This document shows positions 8,792-17,135 of a stretch of DNA of 64,000 nt, one piece after another. Origin of the DNA: Bacillota bacterium (lineage in GTDB: Bacteria > Bacillota > Clostridia > Lachnospirales > Lachnospiraceae). The stretch's first letter is position 1. Each line of letters begins with the position of its first letter. The translations under genes and the position numbers were made by a program. Under the pieces are notes generated by a model. The model ran no database searches. It was not told the DNA's origin and saw only the letters and a program-made list of their open reading frames with translations. The stretch is from the NCBI GenBank assembly GCA_023434365.1, contig JAEYSV010000060.1:1-64000 (forward strand), read 5' to 3'.

Positions 8792-9631
8792 TTAATGATG
8801 TTTTGTTCCGTATAATTTGTAGAAAATTACTGCAGTTACAATTGCTCCACCAATCAGGTTTCCGATTGTGACAGGAACCAGGTTGTCAACTAAAAACGTT
8901 TTAATTGTTAGGCTGGATAGATCAGCGGCATCATAACCGTAATGTTCTGTCAGTTTACTTACATATTCGGGATTGCTTTTGGCAAGTAAACCTGCTGTTA
9001 TATAATACATATTAGCGATGCTATGTTCAAAACCAGAGATGACAAAGGTCCAAATAGGAAAGAAGATAGCCAGACATTTACCAGTCACATCTTTAGCAGC
9101 ACCTGCCATTAATACAGCGGTACAAACTAATACATTACATAAAATACCGCTAACTAAAGCGCTCACAAATGGAATGTGTACCTTTCCTAAGGCAACTTTA
9201 ATGGTATAAGCGCCAAGGGCTCCATCAGAAACATCATATTGTCCAGTTAAAAATATTAAGAACGCGATAAGTCCTGCGCCAATAAAGTTACTAAAGTATA
9301 CGATAAACAGGTTTTTTCCAAACTTAGGTAAGGTTACTTGTTTATGCATCACACTCATACTAATTAGGCAGTTACTCGTAAACAAATTGCCACCAAATAA
9401 AATAATCATCATTAACCCAACAGGGAAGATGGTACCAGCTATTGTTTTGGCAATACCATAATCGGAAATGTTATGTGTTGCTAAGGAACTTGCCTGGGCA
9501 CCGAATGCTACAAAGGCTCCTGCGATAATGGATAATAATATTAATCGTTTTAGGGGATACCCAGCTTTGGTGTTACATCCCGCGATACTTTCTGCTACCA
9601 GCTCATCTGGCGTGTTAAAATATTTGCTCAT
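8792..9631 (-). CDS. Formate/nitrite transporter (FNT) family channel
   Basis: A 279-residue membrane protein with six hydrophobic segments and the FNT signatures GNLFTSNCLIS and VSGILCNVLVCTAV, the family of FocA, NirC and HSC. It probably carries formate, nitrite or hydrosulfide across the membrane. In an anaerobic fermenter formate export is the most likely job. An ATG three codons further upstream (9640) sits directly against its GAAGG ribosome site; the second ATG at 9631 is 9 bases from the same site and is preferred. It is a single-gene unit ending in a shared bidirectional terminator. Confidence 0.9.
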   Translation of the reverse strand: MSKYFNTPDELVAESIAGCNTKAGYPLKRLILLSIIAGAFVAFGAQASSLATHNISDYGIAKTIAGTIFPVGLMMIILFGGNLFTSNCLISMSVMHKQVTLPKFGKNLFIVYFSNFIGAGLIAFLIFLTGQYDVSDGALGAYTIKVALGKVHIPFVSALVSGILCNVLVCTAVLMAGAAKDVTGKCLAIFFPIWTFVISGFEHSIANMYYITAGLLAKSNPEYVSKLTEHYGYDAADLSSLTIKTFLVDNLVPVTIGNLIGGAIVTAVIFYKLYGTKHH

Positions 9632-9990
9632 TGTCTTCATCCTTCATTGCTTTTAAAGTTGTTCATATGTTAGTTACATTGTTGAATTGCATCAAATGTT
9701 AGTCGCATTGTTGTATTGTATCAAATTTTTTGTCGAAATCAAAAGGTAATTTGAGGTTAATGAAAAAATCGTGAATATACACAAAAAATGAGTGAAAATA
9801 ATCAAAAAAGCAGATAGATTTTAACCTATTAACGTTGCTGCTTAATAGATTATGAGCATGTAGGGAAGCGGAATGCGATTATCCGCTTGACTTTTCTCGT
9901 ATAAAAGACCTCAAGCTCTGAGAAGTTCTCAGAGCTTGAGGCAAAGATTATTTATATGAATTTGGGGGAGAGGCTAGGTATATCTTCGAT
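9632..9990. other. Intergenic region between FNT and GntP genes
   Basis: No gene is seen. The part nearest 9632 must carry the promoter of the minus-strand FNT gene, and 9909-9941 carries the terminator of the GntP/dehydratase operon. A short repeat of about 13 bases (ATGTTAGT plus CATTGTTG) occurs twice at about 9666-9714. Confidence 0.5.
9900..9941 (-). terminator. Terminator of the dehydratase-GntP operon
   Basis: A 16-bp perfect inverted repeat (9909-9924 with 9926-9941) is symmetric around 9925 and, read on the minus strand, is followed by a TCTTTTAT tail at 9907-9900. Confidence 0.85.
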
Positions 9991-11415
9991 TTATACGAAG
10001 AAGGAGATGATTAAAGCTACAAGGAAACCAGTTCCACCAACGATGGTTTCCATCATGGTCCAAGTCTTTAAAGTCGTCTTTTCGTCAATCTGTAATAACG
10101 ATTTTACTAACCAGAAACCGGAGTCATTGAAGTGACTCATTACTGTAGCACCACCTGCGATAGCAGCAGTTACACAAGCTAAGTAAAGTGGTGATAATGA
10201 AGCAACTTCTGGCATTGCAGCTACGATACCAGCAGCCATCGTCATTGCTACCGTTGCACTACCAACTGAGATACGAACTAATGCTGCGATAATAAAGGCA
10301 ACGATTACTAAAGGAAGAGCACTGGTAGCTACTAGGTTACCAATTACTTCACCAAGACCAGAGTCCTGAAGAATGTAACGAAGTACTCCACCACAAGCAG
10401 TTACTAATAAGATCATACCAGTTGGTTCTAATGATTTGGTCATTACTTTTTCGATTTCTTCTCTGGAATAACCATGTTTTAATCCAAGTACGACTGCTGC
10501 TACGATAGTTGCAATAGTTAATGCGATAAAAGGTTCTCCTAAAAAGGCAAGTACACTCTTCACTGCCACTAAAGTTTCTCCTGGGGTTTCCATACCATTC
10601 ATATATGCACCAGTTACCGTATTTGCTAAAATTAATACCAATGGAATTAAGATGATGGAAACTACAGTAAAGAATTTAGGCAGTTTTGTGTCATCACATT
10701 CTGGCATATCTTCAAGGGTTCTAGGTAGTGGAACATGAATTTTGTTACCAATATAGCGTCCAAATACAGGTCCACCAAGAATCATTGCAACAGAACCAAC
10801 AATAATACCAATAACGATGACATAACTTAAGTCAACACCAAGCATATTCGCTACTAGGATAGGACCTGGTGTAGGTGGAATAAATGCGTGACCTACTGCA
10901 AGACCAGCTAATAAAGGGATAGCGTAGTATAATGTCGATTTCTTAGTTCTTTTTGATAAACTGAACGCAAGTGGAATTAAGATGATTAATCCTGCGTCAA
11001 AGAATACTGGCATTGCAATTACTAAACCAGTGATCCCAAGTGCCCAAGCTGCTTTGTTATCACCAAACTTGTTAACCAAGGTATGAGCGATACGTTGCGC
11101 TCCACCTGATATCTCTAGAATGGCACCAAACATGGAACCTAATCCTACAAGTAAAGCGATACCCTTAAGTGTGTTACCCATACCAGTACCAATTGAGTTA
11201 ATGATAGCATCAAATGGCATCCCAGCACCAAGACCGATAATAATTGCACTAACTAAAATAGATAAAATTGGTTGCAGTTTTACGTAAATGATTAAAAATA
11301 GCAGGATTGCCAATCCAAATAAAGCGGCAGCAATTAATCTTCCTGCACTAGCATTGGTAACTGCGGCGTTTGTTGTCAAAAATGCGCCAGTTCCATAAAG
11401 CATGTTGATTCCCAT
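9991..11415 (-). CDS. GntP-family gluconate/sugar-acid:proton symporter
   Basis: A 474-residue inner-membrane permease of the GntP family with about twelve hydrophobic segments. The pattern AFIPPTPGPILVANMLG and the C-terminal SHFNDSGFWLVK are typical of gluconate and related sugar-acid symporters. A GTG at 11436 would add seven residues, but ATG 11415 is preceded by AAGGAG at six to seven bases and is chosen. It lies 74 bases downstream of the dehydratase gene on the same strand, so the two form an operon that imports and dehydrates a sugar acid. Substrate could be gluconate, galactonate, idonate or another aldonate. Confidence 0.92.
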   Translation of the reverse strand: MGINMLYGTGAFLTTNAAVTNASAGRLIAAALFGLAILLFLIIYVKLQPILSILVSAIIIGLGAGMPFDAIINSIGTGMGNTLKGIALLVGLGSMFGAILEISGGAQRIAHTLVNKFGDNKAAWALGITGLVIAMPVFFDAGLIILIPLAFSLSKRTKKSTLYYAIPLLAGLAVGHAFIPPTPGPILVANMLGVDLSYVIVIGIIVGSVAMILGGPVFGRYIGNKIHVPLPRTLEDMPECDDTKLPKFFTVVSIILIPLVLILANTVTGAYMNGMETPGETLVAVKSVLAFLGEPFIALTIATIVAAVVLGLKHGYSREEIEKVMTKSLEPTGMILLVTACGGVLRYILQDSGLGEVIGNLVATSALPLVIVAFIIAALVRISVGSATVAMTMAAGIVAAMPEVASLSPLYLACVTAAIAGGATVMSHFNDSGFWLVKSLLQIDEKTTLKTWTMMETIVGGTGFLVALIISFFV

Positions 11416-11489
11416 AATGTTCTCCTTAGATGTCACTAAGATGTCAAGTTTTTATCTAAAAACCAGTATTAATATAGCAGTACTGGTAA

Positions 11490-13211
11490 TTATTCCATAT
11501 ATCCGCCCTTCATTGGGCTGACAGCACGCTCAGAAAAGATTTTTAATACACCATTTTTATATTTATTTTCGCGAGGGGTCCAGTTTTTCTTGCGCTCTCT
11601 AAGAATTTGCTGAACTTCTTCTTCTGTTTTATTTTCTCCATTGATACCGATAATTCTTAAGATTCGTTGCTCGATATCTATTTCAATCACATCATTCTCT
11701 TCCACAAGAGCAATTGGGCCACCTTCAGCAGCTTCCGGAGAAACATGACCAATCGCTGGGCCTTTACTTGCTCCAGAGAAACGTCCATCTGTGATTAAGG
11801 CAATTGATTTACTAAGTTCTTCATCAGAAGAGATTGCCTCAGTGGTATAGAACATTTCAGGCATACCACTTCCTTTTGGCCCTTCGTAGCGAATAAATAC
11901 AGCATCGCCTGGTTTAATCTGTTTTTCAAGAACTGCAGCAATGGCTTCTTCTTCACTGTCAAATGGTCTGGCACGTAATACAGCTTTATGCATTTCTACT
12001 GGAACAGCAGAGTGTTTTACAACTGCTCCATCTGGGGCAAGATTGCCTTTAAGGATAGCAATTGTACCATTCTTGCCAATTGGTTCGTCAAAACTACGAA
12101 TGATGTCGGTTCTTTGTCTACCAACTTTTTGAAGGTATTGGTCACATTTTGCATAATAATCTGTTTGCTTAAGGTCTTCAAGATTTTCACCAAGTGTTTT
12201 TCCGGTTACTGTCATAACATCAAGATGAAGCATTGATTTAATCTCTTCCATGATGCGTGGAACACCGCCAGCATAATACAGATATTGAGCAGGCCATTTA
12301 CCGGAAGGACGAATATCTAGTAGATAATGGGCACCACGATGCATTCTATCAAAAGTGTCTGCATCGATGTCAATACCGAATTCACGTGCAATCGCTGGAA
12401 TATGAAGTAAGGTATTAGTAGATCCACTAATCGCAGCATGTACCATAATTGCATTTTCAAAAGATTTTTTAGTTACAATATCTCTGGCTTTCAGTCCCAT
12501 TCTGGCTAGTTTTACAGCTTGTTCACCAGCTTTATTTGCATAATCTCTTAAATCAGGGCAGGTAGCGGGAAGTAGTGCGCTGCCTGGCAGCATGAGACCT
12601 AGTGCTTCCGCCATAATCTGCATAGTAGATGCAGTTCCCATAAAAGAGCATGCTCCGCTGCTTGGACAGGCATTCATTTTATAGTAAGTTAATTGATCTT
12701 CTGAGATCTCGCCACGTTTACACTGAGCACTATACATACCAATTTGCTCTAGCGTCAACAAATCAGGTCCTGCATCCATAACACCACCGGTAACGATAAT
12801 AGATGGAATGTTAGCACGTCCGATTGCCATTAGATGAGCAGGAACTGCCTTGTCACAGCTTGAGATAAATACGCCAGCATCAAATGATGTTGCACCTATA
12901 TGTATTTCAATTAGGTTAGCAATAGTATCTCTAGATACAAGGGAGTAATTAATTCCATCATGGCCCTGTGCCATACCATCACAAATATCAGTTGCAAAAT
13001 ATCTAGCTGCTTTTGCTCCATTTTCATTAATTGCGTCTACTGCTTGATTAACGAAATCTATTAAATGGACACTTCCTGGATGGCTATCTCCAAAAGTACT
13101 TTCAACAATAATTTGTGGTTTTGAAAGATCATTAACACTCCAACCCATACCTCGGCGAAGTGGATCCATTTCTGGCGCGATAGCGCGAACTTCTTGACTT
13201 TTTAATTCCAT
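11490..13211 (-). CDS. IlvD/Edd-family dehydratase, probably for a sugar acid
   Basis: A 573-residue iron-sulfur dehydratase related to dihydroxy-acid dehydratase (IlvD) and 6-phosphogluconate dehydratase (Edd). Visible motifs are the metal-site CDGM (Asp78), SSCDK (Cys119), GACSFMGTASTM (Cys188) and ITDGRFSG near the C-terminus. At the position of the first IlvD cluster cysteine (PCN motif) the sequence reads SHPGS, with Gly46, so two of the three IlvD cluster cysteines remain. The start at 13211 follows a perfect AGGAGG; an upstream ATG at 13304 lies inside the operator region and is rejected. Its partners, a GntP permease and a GntR regulator, argue for aldonate catabolism rather than branched-chain amino acid synthesis. 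No KDG/KDPG aldolase or kinase is in the window. Confidence 0.88.
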   Translation of the reverse strand: MELKSQEVRAIAPEMDPLRRGMGWSVNDLSKPQIIVESTFGDSHPGSVHLIDFVNQAVDAINENGAKAARYFATDICDGMAQGHDGINYSLVSRDTIANLIEIHIGATSFDAGVFISSCDKAVPAHLMAIGRANIPSIIVTGGVMDAGPDLLTLEQIGMYSAQCKRGEISEDQLTYYKMNACPSSGACSFMGTASTMQIMAEALGLMLPGSALLPATCPDLRDYANKAGEQAVKLARMGLKARDIVTKKSFENAIMVHAAISGSTNTLLHIPAIAREFGIDIDADTFDRMHRGAHYLLDIRPSGKWPAQYLYYAGGVPRIMEEIKSMLHLDVMTVTGKTLGENLEDLKQTDYYAKCDQYLQKVGRQRTDIIRSFDEPIGKNGTIAILKGNLAPDGAVVKHSAVPVEMHKAVLRARPFDSEEEAIAAVLEKQIKPGDAVFIRYEGPKGSGMPEMFYTTEAISSDEELSKSIALITDGRFSGASKGPAIGHVSPEAAEGGPIALVEENDVIEIDIEQRILRIIGINGENKTEEEVQQILRERKKNWTPRENKYKNGVLKIFSERAVSPMKGGYME

Positions 13212-13247
13212 TATATATCCTCCTAAGAAATGATAAAAATGATTAAC

Positions 13248-13282
13248 TTGTCTGACGACTTTCATTGTTAGATGTCTGACAA
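13248..13282 (-). promoter_or_regulatory. Proximal pair of FadR/GntR-type operators
   Basis: Read on the minus strand, TTGTCAGACAT (13282-13272) and TCGTCAGACAA (13258-13248) match the semi-palindrome TTGTCnGACAA, which fits the TNGTnnnACNA consensus of FadR-subfamily GntR regulators. Their starts are 24 bases apart. They lie just after the -10 box and before the ribosome site of the dehydratase gene, where bound repressor would block transcription. Confidence 0.65.
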
Positions 13283-13294
13283 CCTTGTGTATTA

Positions 13295-13323
13295 ACAATA
13301 ACATAATCTAAAATCTGTGTCAA
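13295..13323 (-). promoter_or_regulatory. Promoter of the dehydratase-GntP operon
   Basis: On the minus strand a consensus TTGACA (13323-13318) and TATTGT (13300-13295) are separated by 17 bases. The operator pair at 13248-13282 lies immediately downstream. Confidence 0.65.
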
Positions 13324-13451
13324 TTGCTTAAGTTAAAACTATGAAACTGTACGAATTTTATGTAAAATGTTTGTGAAATATTCCGTATTGACATAAATAA
13401 TTACAGATACATACAAGAAATGTTGTTATATGGATAGATTATCCATATAAC

Positions 13452-13486
13452 ACATCAGACAACTTTATGAGTAATACATCAGATGT
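13452..13486 (-). promoter_or_regulatory. Distal pair of FadR/GntR-type operators
   Basis: ACATCAGACAA (13452-13462) and ACATCAGATGT (13476-13486) are further copies of the operator found at 13248-13282, again with a 24-base register. They sit about 130 bases upstream of the -35 box, and could support repressor looping. Confidence 0.5.
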
Positions 13487-13555
13487 TTTATGCGAATATT
13501 GATAGATACTAGAGGGTTTTATTTCATAGTCCGAAATTTTATATGAATTAAATCA

Positions 13556-13581
13556 AAAAAAGAACCTTTACAGGTTCTTTT
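13556..13581 (-). terminator. Terminator overlapping the end of the GntR gene
   Basis: On the minus strand AAAGAACCT pairs with AGGTTCTTT around a four-base loop that contains the stop codon, followed by a run of seven T. The last codons of the regulator gene form one arm of the stem. Confidence 0.8.
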
Positions 13582-14290
13582 TAGCATGCTCTTCGGCTTC
13601 GTTCATTAAGGTTGTTATTGTGTTACGATTATATAATAAATGCATGGTCATTGCATATTTGGCAGAGGTGGAGTCATGATTACGAATAGCTTCGAATACT
13701 TGACGATGAGTTTGGATCGTTTCTTCTCTAAGACTACGGTGTGTGATATTAGCAAAGACTGCAACAGAAGAGTTGATCATTGGAACTAGATTTGTTACGA
13801 CTGTATTTTTTGAGCAACGAGCAATATATGCATGGAACTCTATGTCGTATTGAATATGATTATCACCAGTAGTAATAATGGATTCTACCATATTGCATAG
13901 TTTCTCTAACTCAATGATTTCTTCCTCGGTAGCGTTTTTAGCAGCAAGTGCAGCTATCTCTGGTTCAAGAAGAAGTCTTACAGTAACTAAGTCTAAGGCT
14001 AGCTTATACCTGTCTTTAATCATGGATAAACCTAATGGGTCTTGTGTAGCAGATTGTTTGTTAGCTACAAAGGTTCCAGCTCCTCGTTTTACTTCAAGGA
14101 TTCCTTTACTTGATAACATTTTAATAGCTTCTCGGATTGTACTGCGGCCTACACCAAACTGACTAGCGAGTTCGAATTCGTTTGGAAGTTTAGATCCTGA
14201 CGACACTTTATTATCCACGATATAACTTACTATATTATCAACCACGCGCTCAACGAGTGGTTTCTCATCGATATGCTCTAAATGGTACAT
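13568..14290 (-). CDS. GntR-family regulator, FadR subfamily (FCD domain)
   Basis: A 240-residue cytoplasmic DNA-binding protein. Residues about 10-75 form the GntR winged helix (SGSKLPNEFELASQFGVGRSTIREAIKML); residues about 90-225 form the all-helical FCD ligand domain, with the metal-site pattern D-x3-H (DIEFH) followed by two later His. AAGGGGG precedes the start. It sits upstream of and in the same direction as the dehydratase and permease genes, with its own terminator. It most likely represses that operon through the four TTGTCnGACAA-like sites, being released by the sugar acid or a breakdown product. Confidence 0.92.
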   Translation of the reverse strand: MYHLEHIDEKPLVERVVDNIVSYIVDNKVSSGSKLPNEFELASQFGVGRSTIREAIKMLSSKGILEVKRGAGTFVANKQSATQDPLGLSMIKDRYKLALDLVTVRLLLEPEIAALAAKNATEEEIIELEKLCNMVESIITTGDNHIQYDIEFHAYIARCSKNTVVTNLVPMINSSVAVFANITHRSLREETIQTHRQVFEAIRNHDSTSAKYAMTMHLLYNRNTITTLMNEAEEHAKKNL

Positions 14291-14308
14291 GGTAATCCCC
14301 CTTTAGGT

Positions 14309-14338
14309 ATTGTAAATAATCGTAGCATATGGTACCAA
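14309..14338 (-). promoter_or_regulatory. Possible promoter of the GntR gene
   Basis: On the minus strand TTGGTA (14338-14333) and TACAAT (14314-14309) are 18 bases apart and lie just upstream of the ribosome site of the regulator gene. The match is moderate. Confidence 0.35.
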
Positions 14339-14371
14339 AAATTTCAATTGGTAAATTTATTATTTTGTAGT

Positions 14372-14401
14372 ATACAAACTTTTTGTATTATGTGGTATAA
14401 T
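14372..14401 (+). promoter_or_regulatory. Extended -10 promoter with overlapping inverted repeat
   Basis: TGGTATAAT ends at 14401 and is an extended -10 element (TGnTATAAT). ATACAAA and TTTGTAT at 14372-14388 form a perfect 7-bp inverted repeat with a 3-base centre over the -35 position, a candidate operator for the gene starting at 14491. Confidence 0.5.
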
Positions 14402-14490
14402 TAATCTTATATAGAATTTACTGAGTATTAACACTTTATTTAGTAAATTCTTTTCATGTATCAGTATAACTAAAGGGGAAGGTGAGATAA

Positions 14491-15153
14491 ATGAGAATAC
14501 TATTTTGCAATATAGCATTTATGAAGTTTTACAAAGGAATCTGTCCAACAGATCGACCTAGAAACGGGGGCAATTATGTAGATACGAATGGTAATGTGCA
14601 GGAATCACGTAATTTCTTACGTACTTCTGTTCTAGTGGGAGATGAGGATACAAAAGATTATTGCTTTGGATTTGTTGAAACCAAATCGTCAAAAAGTAGT
14701 AAGAATCAGCTACACATTGAAAAAATTGAAGAATCTTGCGCAAGTGGTAAAGATGAATTTGCTGAGGATGTATTGGTTATTTTCTGTTCAAAGTTAGATC
14801 GTGGAGACTTAGCTGTAATGGGCTGGTTTAAACATGCTATAGTTTGTAGAAACTTTCAACAGATTGAACGGCAATATGAGAATGGTGAAATTAGTGTACA
14901 GGACTATAATGTTTATGCCGCTAGCGAAGACTGCGTATTACTTCCAGTATCGGTTCGTCATAGAAGAACCTTATGGGATGTTCCTAAAGCTACCAAAAAA
15001 GGAATTACATATGGATTTGGGCAATCAAATGTATGGTATGCTAATCCAAAGTCTGAAAATGAATACGAAAGAAAATTTTTAGAACGTATAGTACATAATA
15101 TTGAAACTTATGATGATGAGAATTGGCTGGATACCTTTCCAGAAATAGAATAA
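14491..15153 (+). CDS. Conserved-looking hypothetical protein, possible EVE/PUA-like module
   Basis: I do not recognise this 220-residue soluble protein with certainty. It opens with MRILFCNIAFMKFYKG and GGNYV, and its middle has DLAVMGWFKHAIVCRNF, a pattern I associate with small domains found alone or beside nuclease domains in restriction-like proteins. No signal peptide, membrane segment or metal-binding cluster is seen. The start has AAGGGGAAGGTGA upstream and an extended -10 promoter 90 bases away. It is a single-gene unit ending in a very strong hairpin. A nucleic-acid-related role is only a guess. Confidence 0.8.
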   Translation: MRILFCNIAFMKFYKGICPTDRPRNGGNYVDTNGNVQESRNFLRTSVLVGDEDTKDYCFGFVETKSSKSSKNQLHIEKIEESCASGKDEFAEDVLVIFCSKLDRGDLAVMGWFKHAIVCRNFQQIERQYENGEISVQDYNVYAASEDCVLLPVSVRHRRTLWDVPKATKKGITYGFGQSNVWYANPKSENEYERKFLERIVHNIETYDDENWLDTFPEIE

Positions 15154-15156
15154 AAG

Positions 15157-15198
15157 AGTAAAAGAAAGAGTCTGGAAAGCCAGACTCTTTCTTTTACT
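15157..15198. terminator. Bidirectional terminator between convergent genes
   Basis: A 19-bp perfect stem (15157-15175 with 15180-15198) and an AAAG tetraloop lie just after the hypothetical gene and before the convergent aldo/keto reductase gene. Confidence 0.85.
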
Positions 15199-15211
15199 TT
15201 ATTGAATTGTA

Positions 15212-16060
15212 TTAGAACGTCGTAGTATCTGGATCCTTAGTTGGGCCACAGCATTCTTTTAGATTAGCTAGTAAGGATACATCCTCAGAAGTCAGTTCAA
15301 AATCAAATACATTCAGATTTTCCTGAATACGAGAAGCGGTAACTGATTTTGGAAGTGGCAGATAGCCCATTTCCAAACTCCAACGAATACAAATCTGTGC
15401 GATTGACTTATTGTATTTGGCAGCTAATGCTTGTACTTCTGAAACATCAAAAATTTTACCAGTTCCTAATGGACTATAAGCTTCCAATAAAATGTTCTTA
15501 TCTCTACAATAAGCTGTAACGTTTTCCTGCGTTTCTCCTGGGCAAAGACGAATCTGATTGACCATTGGAGCAATATTGGCAGTTTGACTTAATGCTTCTA
15601 TATGGTGTGGAAGGAAATTGCTTATTCCAATACTCTTTAAGGAACCATTTTCATAGAGGGTCTCAAAAGCTTTCCAGGAAGCGGCATTTTTCTCTTGCCA
15701 GCTATCGCGGAACATAAGTGGGTTTGGCCAGTGAATCAGATACAAATCCACATAATCTAGACCAAGTAATTTTCTGCTTTGTTCAAATGCGGTAAGTGTT
15801 TCTTCGTACCCTCTCACGCTATTAGTGAGTTTTGTCGTTACAAAGAGTTCTTCTCGTGCAATCCCAGAATCTTTAATTGCTTTGCCGACACTGCCTTCAT
15901 TGCCATAGCCAGCGGCAGTATCAATATGACGGTATCCGGCACGAATTGCTTCTAATGTTGCCTGATAAGCGGTTTCGCCATCTGGAGCCTGCCAGGTTCC
16001 AAAACCTATGCTTGGTATGTTCACTCCATTTTGTAAGGTATAATATTTTGCTACGTTCAT
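15212..16060 (-). CDS. Aldo/keto reductase
   Basis: A 282-residue cytoplasmic NAD(P)H-dependent oxidoreductase of the aldo/keto reductase superfamily, in the 2,5-diketo-gluconate reductase-like branch (about 275-285 residues). The catalytic tetrad is intact: Asp47 and Tyr52 in HIDTAAGYGNE, Lys77 in TTKL, His110 in LIHWPNP. The C-terminal cofactor site PLPKSVTASRIQEN is present. GAAAGGAAG lies upstream of the start. It is a monocistronic minus-strand gene. The carbonyl substrate cannot be told from sequence. Confidence 0.92.
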   Translation of the reverse strand: MNVAKYYTLQNGVNIPSIGFGTWQAPDGETAYQATLEAIRAGYRHIDTAAGYGNEGSVGKAIKDSGIAREELFVTTKLTNSVRGYEETLTAFEQSRKLLGLDYVDLYLIHWPNPLMFRDSWQEKNAASWKAFETLYENGSLKSIGISNFLPHHIEALSQTANIAPMVNQIRLCPGETQENVTAYCRDKNILLEAYSPLGTGKIFDVSEVQALAAKYNKSIAQICIRWSLEMGYLPLPKSVTASRIQENLNVFDFELTSEDVSLLANLKECCGPTKDPDTTTF

Positions 16061-16329
16061 ATAGATCTTCCTTTCAATATAAAGATTCGAATAAGTGTTC
16101 TTAATCAGTATAGCAGATAGGTAATACTATTAGTCAAGGGTTATGGGAACATTTTAGAACATAGTACAAAAATTACGTATAAAAATGCATCAAACGTAAG
16201 ATCTAATAGGCAATAATGAATGAAAGGTATGATTTGGCACATTCTAATCATATCTTAATGGGATAATACTTTTAAATAGGAATATTTTGTAGTATGATAA
16301 GAAAAATAGTATTGTAGAAGGGAGAAATT
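16061..16329. other. Divergent intergenic region
   Basis: No gene is seen. It separates the divergent aldo/keto reductase gene and the small coiled-coil gene and must hold both promoters. The plus-strand one may be TTTAAA at 16271-16276 and TATGAT at 16293-16298 (16-base spacer). Confidence 0.4.
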
Positions 16330-16749
16330 ATGGAAGAATTTTTTAATAAACTTGGGAAAGAGATAATTGATACAGGAAAAGATGTGTTGGAAAAATCAAA
16401 GGAGCTTGGTAATACAGCGAAGCTTCATGCAGCTATTATGAATGAAGAGCGAAAGATAAAAGAACAGTATAAACGGATAGGAGAAGCTTACTACAAATTG
16501 CATCATGAAGATTATGAAGATGAGTTCACAGTTATGGTAAGCAAGATTAATCAGGCAAAAGAAAAGGTGAAAGAGTATCAAAAAGAGCTAGCCAAACAAA
16601 AAGAAGTAAAAGAAGAAGAAAAAGAAGTGGTGAAAGCAGCTCCAAGTGAAACTCAGGGTGAAGATGAAGATATCATTGATTTTGAATTTGTTAAGGAATC
16701 AAAGGAGACCAAAGAAGATCTGGATAATGATTTCTCGGACGAAGAATAG
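16330..16749 (+). CDS. Small charged coiled-coil protein of unknown function
   Basis: A 139-residue soluble protein. Residues 1-35 are amphipathic (FFNKLGKEIIDTGKDVLEKSKELG); residues 35-100 are strongly helical and charged with a coiled-coil heptad look; the tail from about 100 is very acidic (EDEDIIDFEF). The first half resembles the start of small clostridial proteins that usually end in a zinc ribbon, but no Cys pairs occur here. GAAGGGAG precedes the start. Its natural terminator downstream has been split by an insertion sequence. Function unknown. Confidence 0.8.
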   Translation: MEEFFNKLGKEIIDTGKDVLEKSKELGNTAKLHAAIMNEERKIKEQYKRIGEAYYKLHHEDYEDEFTVMVSKINQAKEKVKEYQKELAKQKEVKEEEKEVVKAAPSETQGEDEDIIDFEFVKESKETKEDLDNDFSDEE

Positions 16750-16774
16750 ATGAAAGTGCATATTTGAATATAAT

Positions 16775-16808
16775 AAAAACTGTCAGAATAGTGGATTACC
16801 ACTGACCC
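16775..16808 (+). terminator. Left half of a terminator disrupted by an insertion sequence
   Basis: AAAAACTGTCAG (16775-16786) would pair with CTGACAGTTTTTTT at 18452-18465 if the insertion sequence and one target duplication were removed. An inner stem AGTGG/CCACT (16790-16803) would complete a strong intrinsic terminator for the small coiled-coil gene. Confidence 0.65.
16800..16808 (+). repeat. Left copy of the 9-bp target-site duplication
   Basis: CACTGACCC here is identical to 18444-18452 on the far side of the insertion sequence. IS256-family elements make 8-9 bp duplications. Confidence 0.75.
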
Positions 16809-17089
16809 GAGAGTGTAATTTTTTCTGTGTCTGGAAAATGAACTCATTTCCCTAACGATTAAGATATGTAAGAATTTTGTGTCGAATTATTTAACTTCGA
16901 TATGTCGAATACTGTAATTAACATTTTAAGTATAACCGCTTAAAAAGTGTTTATACATCTGTTAAAAGAAAGGCATAACAATAAAAGCATCATAAATATT
17001 TTCATTGTGGGCTCTGCCCACACCCGGCCTCATGAATAAAGTTGAAAAACCTGGAGATACTTTAGATGCTGAAATGAATAAAAAAGGTT

Positions 17090-17124
17090 GCCGGTAGATG
17101 CGAGGTAAAGAGTGCTCTACCGGC
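17090..17124 (-). terminator. Terminator of the transposase gene
   Basis: GCCGGTAGA (17090-17098) pairs with TCTACCGGC (17116-17124). On the minus strand the stem is followed by AACC and a run of six T. Confidence 0.7.
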
Positions 17125-17135
17125 TTCTTCCTTTT

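Larger units (their letters stand above)
13212..13567. other. Control region of the dehydratase-GntP operon
   Basis: No gene is seen. On the minus strand the stretch contains a good promoter (13295-13323) and four copies of an 11-bp GntR-type operator in two pairs, each pair with the same 24-base register. A TTGACA also occurs on the plus strand at 13389, but no good -10 box follows. Confidence 0.7.

Noticed and set aside
11988..12236. 82-codon open frame on the plus strand inside the dehydratase gene
   Set aside because: Shadow of the strongly conserved dehydratase; no ribosome site.
13389..13420. TTGACA on the plus strand as a promoter
   Set aside because: No acceptable -10 box lies 16-18 bases away and it would transcribe only antisense to the GntR gene.
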